Assembly: GCA_011316305.1 (NCBI GenBank) | Contig: SAUG01000050.1 | Coordinates: 310,001-374,000, forward strand | DNA from: Rusavskia elegans | Lineage: Eukaryota; Ascomycota; Lecanoromycetes; Teloschistales; Teloschistaceae | DNA: 64,000 nucleotides | Direction: 5' to 3' | In this document: in pieces, positions 56,482 to 64,000 of the stretch | Layout: each line of letters begins with the position of its first letter | Numbering within the stretch: the first letter of the stretch is position 1 | The notes under the pieces: model-generated | What the model saw: only the letters and a program-made list of their open reading frames with translations | Database searches by the model: none | Told to the model about the DNA's origin: nothing | Translations under genes and position numbers: made by a program

Positions 56482-58321
56482 ATTACTTACCAGCAAGATG
56501 TGCCGTCTTCCAACGTGCTGGTATCGTCTACTGTTGCAATTGCATATATAGTGCCTCTGAATGCCTTCCAATAGAGCATTGGTGAAGTGTTATGTCACTG
56601 CCAAACTCGTCCCTTTTACAGCTTCGGAATCTTCTCTCCCTTGTCGAAGTGGATCACGAAACGTGTCGCTCTTATCTACAGGCTAGTTGATCTCTACAAC
56701 TTTCTCTACCACGGTCTTTTCAAGCTGCGATGGATATGCCAATCACTGCATCCTCCAACGTAGTATGGTAACGTTTCAGCCGTCTCTATGGTGTCGACTA
56801 GTAATAGTACGGTATGTACCGATGGAGTCTCTCTTTCAATGTCGTGAAGCTAAGTCTTTCTTTCCCTACTGCTTCAATGCTTCACGGTATACGTCGATCA
56901 ACCCGCGACTATTTTTTGAATGCTTGTGCGCGGAGTCTGGGAGGCTTGCGCGGTTCCGTACTTCCTAAAGTAGAAACACGTGTACATGGGACGACGGTGC
57001 GGTTGAGTGCTGTCCACTTTACATCGGACCAGCGTTCAGAATATCGTTTGACCATCAGCTAATCTGCTCCCGGTTTCATTTATATAGATACGACTTCCAG
57101 CCGTCACTGACTTTTAGCTCATAGCTGTCCATGCAAAGTGCTACCAATATGGCCCGGTCCGCGACCAGTCGGCGGTAGCCAAGGAGTGCTGGGGGATGAA
57201 GCTGATCCGGTTGACACGACGGCCGCTGTTCCGTTTGGGTCGATCAACATACCGGAAATTCAATTTGGTGACGACGCTTTCATTCCAGCGAGTGGTACTC
57301 TCTCACTCACAGAACCTATTCAGCCCGGCAAAGTTCCGAGACGCAATCCTGGTATCTGCTAGACCTGGTGCATATGTCAAAAGTGCTGGAGCGCGTGTCT
57401 TGCTCTTGGTCTCCACCCGATAGCACTTTTCACACACGGGTGCCCTTACGCGTTATGGAGAGGCTTGAAATACCTGTAATAAAACCACAAATGCAAGTCA
57501 CAATTACATCGGCCATCTTGCAGGAAGAGTCAGGCGACACGTTCAGGTCTCGAGAACACAGCAGTGCACCAAGACCGTTGAGTGATCTACAGCACTGGGA
57601 CTACTAAGTTGGTACACCCTCCAGTGGTGGACACATGTACATTGTTGTTCTGTATTCAGTCCGGCAAAATGGGCATTCGACAGCTCATTGGAGACCCAGA
57701 TCAGAGCAAGGAAGACTGAGCAATCCACTACTAGATGACCGGAAATGGTGGTCCCGAAGCACGACCCGAACATCCGAGGCCGTGTCATACATGATGGTGA
57801 TCAAAGTCATCAGCTAGTGGTAGGTCAAGCTATGGCAAGATCGTTGTGAGGTGTTTCGTCGCTAATTATTCACACCTTCCTCTTTCGTCTCGAGCGTTGC
57901 TATCGTCATGCAAATGATAGACCCATATCCTGTCGTTTCTTGAGCCACCCCAGACCACCGTCTGCATAAAAGCTTGAATCGTGAAGGTTCTTTCTGCTAC
58001 ACATTTGATTGGAGTCATCCTTTGCCTAGTATTCTTTACCAACCTAGCTGCTTGTTTCTTGATTCTTGTTCTGAACAGATTTATTGGCAAGTGTCGCGAC
58101 GACCCCTATATCTGGCAATATGGCAAGTTGCTGGTGCCGGCGAAAATCCTCACCACGATGTTGGTGCAGTCGTTGGTGGCGAGCACGGAAGTCGAAAGCG
58201 GTGAACTTCGAGGCTGCATGATCCAAACGATACGTTCGAAGAGTGTTACTATTATGCACGACAGTCTCGTGCTCATCCAAGCGAAGCCCCTGAGGTCCCG
58301 TCGTCGGCCTCGACAAGCCGG
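56482..58321. other. large intergenic region, possibly decayed sequence
   Basis: 1.84 kb with no convincing gene. Frames at 57138-57362 (…DTTAAVPFGSINIPEIQFGD…) and 57368-57607 look protein-like and may be relics of one gene. A frame at 57981-58250 starts with two hydrophobic stretches (LIGVILCLVFFTNLAACFLI). None could be joined into a complete model. Next to a pseudogene, gene decay is plausible. Confidence 0.35.
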
Positions 58322-60036
58322 ATGTCAAAGTTCATGCCCTTCGGGAAAAGGGATACCTCTTCTACAAATAACAATACCGCTATGGACGAGAAGAATAATG
58401 ACGGTTCGTCCACGGCACACTCATGGCACAATATCTCGGACGAAGAACGTCTTCAGGCTTCGCGCGCTCTTCGTACCGCGACCTGGGGCGCGGTGCTCTA
58501 TCTCATAACCACAGATATTCTGGGGCCCTACATGACAACGTATGCTTCGAACATAAACCCAATTAGAACAAAGCCTAGCTAATCGTTCCAAAAGTTGGGC
58601 CTTTAGTCAGATGGGTTACGCACCTGCTTCGATACTCTACTTCATCTTCGGTGTCTTCGCCGCATAGTAAGTGATTGATATTTCATCCCATCAGAATCCG
58701 AACTCACCTGCTTCTCCAGCGGAGGAGCCTTACTATGGCGAGTGTTTCTGCAACCAGACTCGGACCGCTATCCCCTACAATGCTACGGCGACATCGCCTA
58801 CCGCGTAGCGGGCAGTATCGCACGGCATACCGTCAACATCGTACAATCCGTCCAGCTGCTCTTCAACGTGGGTATCATCATCATTCAGAACGGACAGGGT
58901 CTATCCCAGATCAGTAAAGGTTCTGGGTGCCTCATCGTCCTGTGCTTCGTTTGGGCCATTGCCGGGGCTGTGCTGGGTCAGATACGGACTCTGCGTCGGC
59001 TGGGCTGGCTGGCACATGCTGCTCTTTGGCTGAATGTTCTTATCCGTATCATTATGACTGCGGCTGTTTTCCATGCGATCCGAATTCTGACGCTGCGTTG
59101 GCGAATAATGATGCGCCTAAAGGCCCGAAAGTTACGACCGCAGGGCCTCCGGAAAGAGTTGGTTTTGAAGGCCAGGTTGTCAGCTTGAAGCAGGCTGTCT
59201 AGTCGTATGGGGAGTAAGTGAGCATTCTCTTTTTTGGAATCCTTTTTTCGATTGAAACTACTGAAACGAATGAAGCTGACTCCGGCAGGCAATGTTGTTG
59301 AATTCATCGCCGAAATGAACAGACCGTACGATTTCTGAAAAGGCATGGTATTCGTGCAGACGTCCATCTTCTCTGCTACATGATCTTTGGCTTCTTGATA
59401 TATTCACGGCAGGGCCAATTCACCATTAACCCCAAATACCAAAGAGTCTCACCCTATGCATGGCAGACGGCAGTCAACGCGATCGCCCTGGTCACAACAC
59501 TTATCGCCGCTTTGCTGTATGAAATATTGGGATCAAGGTGCTCTACAGCAACGTTGTCATGGAACTGTTTGGATTCCGGTCTTTGGCTCAGAAATCCGGC
59601 AAGCTGCTGTGGATAGCTGTTTTACCAGTCTACTAGGGTCTTGCCTTCGTCGTTGCGGTGGCGATACCTTTAATATCCGATCTTGCCGGTCTCATAGCCA
59701 CCGTTTGCATCCTCCAGTTCTCCTACACCTTTTTGCCCATGCTCATGCTCTTCCACTGCGCTCAGCGAGACGCAATACAAGAGGGGTCGAAGGATTCGAC
59801 CCATCGACCGGTCAGATAGTCGGCGTGAATCAGGGATGTCACGCCGGATGCGTGGGTTGCGGAAGAATACGGCGCTGAATGCGTTTAACCTGTTCTTCTT
59901 TTGAGATCTCTTGCTACGGCGGTTCTGGGGATAGATTCGGCTGTGATTGGTCTGACGAATGCGTGTGCGGAGACGGCGGTTTCTGGGTTCAGCTGTACCA
60001 ACCGTCTCGGTGCGTAAGAGGAATGCCTAGTAAGGG
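58322..60036 (+). pseudogene. decayed amino acid transporter (AAAP/Aa_trans family)
   Basis: Similarity to fungal AAAP permeases runs the whole length: MSKFMPFGKRD start, ALRTATWGAVLYLITTDILG, QMGYAPASILYFIFGVFAAY (after an intron), GDIAYRVAGSIARHTVNIVQ, SVQLLFNVGIIIIQNGQGLS, SPYAWQTAVNAIALVTTLIA and a last block TAVLGIDSAVIGLTNACAET. At least four in-frame stops or shifts break it. Near 59202 TAG stands where Gln is expected (VQSYG). At 59337 TGA and at 59633 TAG stand where Trp is expected. A lost base occurs near 59371 (FSCYMIFG), with further shifts near 59070 and 59790-59920. Stops fit C-to-T/G-to-A transitions. Not functional as a full permease. No repaired protein is given. Confidence 0.8.
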
Positions 60037-60291
60037 ACGCCTACCAGTGCGACGGGATGAAGAAGGAGCTCCGTTCCAGGATCTTCACCAAGCCTTTTGA
60101 GTGTATGCGACATGGCAAATCGCCTTATGCGCACGAGGGATCTTCCGTACTGCCCATCCAGGTCCTTGATTTATCGCTTGTTCGCTTCGATGGACAATGT
60201 CTATTATATATCGAAGCGCCGCGGGACGCTTACCCCGTCATGTATATATGAGCTGCTTTTCCAATCATTGACCGCATATCTCGAGCCGCAG

Positions 60292-60299
60292 TGACGTCA
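60292..60299. promoter_or_regulatory. CRE-like palindrome TGACGTCA
   Basis: Perfect palindrome 28 bp before the start codon of the secreted protein gene, within its leader or core promoter. bZIP (ATF/CREB) binding is inference. Confidence 0.4.
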
Positions 60300-60326
60300 A
60301 AGTCGACATTGCATATTATTCCAAGC

Positions 60327-61009
60327 ATGCTTGTCCTGGTCGTGTTGTTATATCTTCTGGGTCTGGTAGCCAGTGTAGCCATAGCAGCAGCAACACCGCT
60401 ATCCTCTCCCGATTCCTCTCAATCGCTCACAGCTCGGTAAGCACCCCCCAACCTCACAGTCCGGCGTGTCAAAGGCCGTCCTAGACCTGATTTCGCTCTA
60501 GCGGTGTACCAAATCCATGGCCTTTCCGCCGCTCGATCACCCGCGATATTCCCGGATCCGATGTGAGGCTGACGCTAACGGACACCGGCTCCTCAATTAT
60601 AAATCCCCGCCGAGTCGAAGAACTGATATCCTACGGCCTTGTGGCTCTCGACAACTCGGCCGTCGCTGCTGGTGGATACTTCAAGGATGTGGGCCACCCT
60701 TTTATCAAATGGACTTTGCATAAAATCACAATCAACATCACCGATCTGACTCTGCGAGACCCTCAGCCTGAAAGTGCTGGAGGGAGACTCAAATGGGCGG
60801 AATTGAAGGGCGTTTATCAGGGCATGGGGGGGCTTATGGGGAAACTTGAATATGATGAGTGCAATATTGATATCTGGAGGACAGCGACGGCTGGGTTTCC
60901 AAGAAGACTGAAGAAAGTGAAGCATTTGGGGGTTGGGACTTTGAGAATCACACCGCATGAACCAGACTCGGGTAGGCCACACAGGGGGTCTGCTGTAGAG
61001 ATTGAATGA
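60327..61009 (+). CDS. predicted secreted protein of unknown function
   Basis: Two exons, 60327-60436 and 60502-61009, giving 205 residues. A clear signal peptide (MLVLVVLLYLLGLVASVAIA) is followed by AATPLSSPDSSQSLTARGVP. The mature protein has one Cys (YDECNIDIW) and alternating polar/hydrophobic stretches suggesting beta strands: DVRLTLTDTGSSIINPRRVE, HPFIKWTLHKITINITDLTL, GRLKWAELKGVYQGMGGLMG and LGVGTLRITPHE. No known domain is recognised. A candidate wall-associated protein or effector; role unknown. A CRE-like site lies just upstream. Confidence 0.65.
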
Positions 61010-61750
61010 TATGATGAGCGGGAGACTTTGCTTTCCTTACGTTGAACTATCCGTAGGCAGTTGTTGAGACACGGCATCGCTCGACCGAGTAATTCCCCCC
61101 CGGGGCATTGTTACGTGGCTAGAAGCCATAAGGTCAATGCTGGTGGTAGCCCAATTACAATTATCGTATAAGAACATTTTGAGTCGTTGTACGATTTTCA
61201 TGGACAGCCACGAGAAGGAACCGGATGAAGAGTGGATCGCGATATATCGAAGACTGTAAATTGAAGCTTTGTTTATACGAACCTAAGACTCGCATTAATG
61301 AGCTGTGAGGTGGCCAGGAATCGAGCCTAGGACTAGATGAAAACAACCTTTAAGGTGTGCATTGCCCTCTACTCAACAAGATTCCTCGATCACTTGGGTG
61401 TGAAGAAGTATTCGTTGTTGAGAGTAAGCTTGTTTGATGATGAGAAACACGTACGTACCTCGATGACGTACCCATGCCAAGCAGCTGCCAATCATTTGTT
61501 CCCCACCATTCACTAGAATCTTCACATGCCGCTCATTCCAGTTGTGCTTAGCCCCGCTAATTAGCGTCAACAGTAACGGCGGCAAGTGCGGGTGGGGCAA
61601 AACGGTGCCCCTCCACTTACTACGTAAACAAATTCACTCACACGACTTCCTTCAACCTCCATACCATTCCACTACCACACTATCCAAACCAGATTCTCCC
61701 ATACTACACATAAACCCTAAAACTTCATACAACCAACAACAACCGCAAGC
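61010..61750. promoter_or_regulatory. intergenic region and HSP9/12-like promoter
   Basis: 741 bp. The distal part is featureless. The proximal part, about 60-150 bp before the ATG, is C-rich with a CT/CA-rich leader (61640-61750) typical of strongly expressed fungal genes. Confidence 0.45.
61594..61612. promoter_or_regulatory. STRE-like CCCCT inside a GGGGC/GCCCC inverted repeat
   Basis: The sequence GGGGCAAAACGGTGCCCCT holds a stress-response element CCCCT (61608-61612) and inverted GGGGC/GCCCC arms. STREs are bound by Msn2/4-type zinc fingers and drive HSP12-family genes in yeast; the site lies about 140 bp before the HSP9/12-like ATG. Confidence 0.45.
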
Positions 61751-62615
61751 ATGTCTGACAGCATGAGAAAGGGTCTCGGAGACCAAGCCCAGGAGAAGTA
61801 AGTCACTCACTGATGACACCATCTTACCGACCTGCTTGGCTGACTGCCCACAGAATGACCCCCGACTCCCAGAAGTCCACAGCCGAGCAAGGCACTGAGA
61901 AGCTCACCAGCTTGGGCGATAAGGCCGCGTTCGTCCTCTTGAGCACCTTATCATCATCCTGCTTGGCTGACTGTCATTAGAGGCTCGCTGCAGCCTGGAG
62001 ACTCCAAGTCCACCACCCAGCAGCTCGGCGACACCGGCCGCTCTGGATTTGATCAGGCCAAGGACAGTGCCTCCGACGCTCAGAAGAAGCTTTCCGACAA
62101 CATGCCCTCAGGCGGCTCCGCACAAGACACCGGCCGCTCTGGACTCGATCAGGCCAAGGACAGTGCCTCCGACGCCCAGAAGAAGCTTTCCGACAACATG
62201 CCCTCAGGCGGCTCCGCACAAGACACCGGAAAGTCTTACCTTGATCAAGCGGTACGTCAGAACCAACCCGTGCAGCTGTTCGATATTCACTAACAAGCCT
62301 GTAGTCTGGAATGGCGTCCGACGCTCAGAAGAAAATGTCCGAGAATATGCCACAAGGCGGCAACGTTCAGGAAATGGCTGCAGACGCCCAGAAGAAGGTC
62401 TCTGACAATATGCCATCGGGTGGCCAAGCTCAGGACACTGGCAAGACCTACCTCGGCCAGGCCACCGAGATGGCTTCCAACGCTGCCAAGGTTGTCTCCG
62501 ACACTCTCAATGGTACGATTACCATGCAAAATCTGCCCTGACGCTCCTGTGCTGACTCGTGCCAACAGATGCGTCCAAGAAAATGTCCGAGTCCGGCAAC
62601 ACCGGCAGCAAATAG
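61751..62615 (+). CDS. HSP9/HSP12-family stress protein, repeat-expanded
   Basis: Five exons: 61751-61797, 61854-61928, 61981-62251, 62305-62512 and 62569-62615, giving 215 residues. The start MSDSMRKGLGDQAQEKMTPD SQKST and SLQPGDSKSTTQQL are the HSP9/12 signature. These hydrophilic, intrinsically disordered proteins bind and stabilise membranes in stress and stationary phase. Usual length is about 80-110 residues. Here the middle is expanded by 32-residue units (…FDQAKDSASDAQKKLSDNMP…), two nearly identical and at least two degenerate. The protein has no Cys or Trp and is Ser/Asp/Lys/Gln-rich. Intron 2 uses a GTTCGT donor. Confidence 0.9.
62041..62232 (+). repeat. 96-bp tandem repeat, two near-identical copies
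   Basis: Two adjacent 96-bp units at 62041-62136 and 62137-62232 differ at only a few bases (for example GATTTG/GACTCG and GACGCT/GACGCC). Degenerate units follow to about 62460. The high identity implies recent duplication or gene conversion, and copy number may vary between strains. Confidence 0.75.
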
Positions 62616-63160
62616 ACGATCCGATGTGATACCCCAGCAATTCGCTCTTTCCTCTTTCGTGCCCGAACCTAGAAAATTGGACCTTCATTTTTTCCTGAGG
62701 CATGTGCTTGGTGGGCGGTGAGGGCAATGACTTTCATCGAGGCTCGTGTATGATCCTATGGGTTTGAAAACAGGCTTAGGTTACTCTGAGGAGCTCAATA
62801 GCAATACGTTGAACGAGATGACTTGATCCTGTGCTCTTACGTGATTAGATTGTGACTTGTGCCTCAATTTGCATATTGCACTTGTAGAGATAATGGATGG
62901 AGCTCCCTAGCCGACCCGCCATTTCCCATTGACCAACACGACCAGATCCCATGAAGAATATTGTTCAATTCTATGTCATCACGATTTGCTCGCTACCAAT
63001 AAATGCGGACCATAGTCTCCAGTGACCCTCTGGCATATTTCTTCCACCCGATTTAAGTCTTCACCATCCTACTACCCTTCCTCTCTAACATCCACAAACC
63101 CCACCAAATCCTCAACACACCATCCACCCCGTCAAACCCTCCACATACGCAAATCAAACC
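62616..63160. promoter_or_regulatory. intergenic region upstream of the Wbp11-like gene
   Basis: 545 bp with a C-rich, pyrimidine-biased leader at 63040-63160. No gene seen. Confidence 0.4.
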
Positions 63161-64000
63161 ATGCCCAAAGACAAAGACCGCGCCCTCAACCCCGCCACCG
63201 CCCAACTTAAAGCCGACAAAGCCCGGGCCCTCAAAAAGGGAAAAGCAGCCATCACAGCTCAACGCACCGAACGGCTCGCCCAGCGCAACCCTTCGCGTCT
63301 GGAACGGCAGATTGCGGATCTGAAAGCCTCGGGCGATGCATTAGCCGGACGGGATAAGAAGCAGTTGGAGGAGTTGGAGAGGCAGTTGGGGTTAGTGAGG
63401 AAAGCGAGGGAGAAGGTTGGGATGGGGGATAGGGCGGCTGGTTTTGTTGGTGTGTTAGGGGGTAGAGGGAGAGGTGGTGGTGAGAGGGGAAGGGGAAGGG
63501 GAAGGGGAGGGGGAAGGGGAGGGGTTTTGGAGAAACGGGCCAGGGGGGAAGAGGGATGGGGAGGTGGTAGTAGTGGGAGCGAGACGGACGAGAGCGTGAG
63601 GAGGATTCCGATGCCGAGGGATACGCCGCCGCCTTTACCGTTTCTATATCGTGATCGTGGTGGAGGTGGATGGGGGAGAGGAAGAGGAGGAGGAGGAGGA
63701 GATCGTTTCGCTGGTGGGGATGACGATGGTGATGCCAATATGGAACCACTGGGTGAAGGCAGGGAACAACGACATGCGTTACCGGCCAAACCGGATACGG
63801 CTCCAACACCAGCGGCTGTTGCGGTGCCGAAGACGACGTATGAGGCGAAGCCTGTGGTTAGGGATCTCAGGAAAGAGGCTGTCAAGGCGTTTATGCCGGC
63901 TGTGGTTGCGAGGAAGGTGCAGGCTGTTAAGGGGGGTGGGGGGAGGTTGTTGGAGGAGGAGGAGGTGGAGAGGTTGGAAAGGGAGGGGTATTTGGGGGTG
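63161..64000 (+). CDS. Wbp11/Saf1-like splicing factor (5' part, truncated by window end)
   Basis: At least 280 codons, open to the right edge. The N-terminus MPKDKDRALNPATAQLKADK ARALKKGK…RNPSRLERQIADLK is the Wbp11/ELF5/Saf1 N-terminal domain (about residues 1-75), found in spliceosome-associated proteins. A coiled coil follows (DKKQLEELERQLGLVRKARE). Then come Gly/Arg-rich stretches (RGRGRGRGGGRGG, about residues 105-125; GGWGRGRGGGGGDR, about 168-181) and a Pro-rich MPRDTPPPLPFL that could bind WW or SH3 domains, as in Wbp11. The later VVRDLRKEAVKAFMPAVVAR is also family-like. Likely nuclear. Confidence 0.85.
   Translation, partial: MPKDKDRALNPATAQLKADKARALKKGKAAITAQRTERLAQRNPSRLERQIADLKASGDALAGRDKKQLEELERQLGLVRKAREKVGMGDRAAGFVGVLGGRGRGGGERGRGRGRGGGRGGVLEKRARGEEGWGGGSSGSETDESVRRIPMPRDTPPPLPFLYRDRGGGGWGRGRGGGGGDRFAGGDDDGDANMEPLGEGREQRHALPAKPDTAPTPAAVAVPKTTYEAKPVVRDLRKEAVKAFMPAVVARKVQAVKGGGGRLLEEEEVERLEREGYLGV

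Noticed and set aside
57138..57607. Two plus-strand frames that might be exons of one gene
   Set aside because: Parts look protein-like, but no start, junction or family could be established; possibly a relic.
57981..58250. Hydrophobic N-terminal frame before the permease pseudogene
   Set aside because: Not joinable to the permease, which has its own ATG and natural start; no family recognised.

Overview
The window is nuclear DNA of a filamentous ascomycete (Pezizomycotina). Nearly every gene is split by short GT-AG introns of about 45-140 bp with CTGAC/CTAAT-type branch sites. The gene set is typically fungal: a Dnf-type flippase, Skt5 chitin-synthase activator, Cbp4, cryptochrome-DASH, a TRI12-type exporter, a tetraspanin and an HSP9/12 protein. 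The style suggests Dothideomycetes, but that placement is inference. I reconstructed about 32 gene models by joining exons so that phase is kept and family motifs continue across each junction. No rRNA, tRNA, CRISPR array or intact transposon was seen.

Layout. 1-15 kb is housekeeping: P4-ATPase flippase (-), an Nse6/SLF2-like candidate (+), V-ATPase subunit E (-), NIPA-type Mg transporter (+), MADS-box Mcm1 (-) and a tetraspanin (+). 16-25 kb is an accessory transporter stretch: DHA1 MFS, TRI12-like MFS, a conserved protein of unknown function, an allantoate/nicotinate-type MFS, and a small secreted-type protein whose signal peptide is out of frame. 26-39 kb holds glyoxysomal malate synthase, Cbp4, Skt5, complex I NDUFA2, a mitochondrial pyruvate carrier subunit and a Nup53-like nucleoporin.

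39.8-44.5 kb is a compact metal-uptake cluster: a BIM1/X325-like GPI-anchored copper factor, a Ctr copper transporter, and divergently from it a FRE metalloreductase with a Cys-rich insert. Together these could bind Cu(II) at the wall, reduce it and import Cu(I). 46-53.8 kb holds an unknown secreted protein, an SDR, cryptochrome-DASH with a Gly/Arg tail, and NAC-beta.

54-64 kb holds Ipi1, a small membrane protein 19 bp upstream of a roadblock/LC7 dynein light chain, a decayed amino-acid transporter, a second secreted protein, an expanded HSP9/12 protein with 96-bp tandem repeats, and the 5' part of a Wbp11-like splicing factor that runs off the end.

Most notable are the copper cluster, an apparent one-nucleotide exon (or twin-intron arrangement) in NAC-beta that is needed to restore the conserved frame, and three dispersed copies of a decayed short intergenic repeat.
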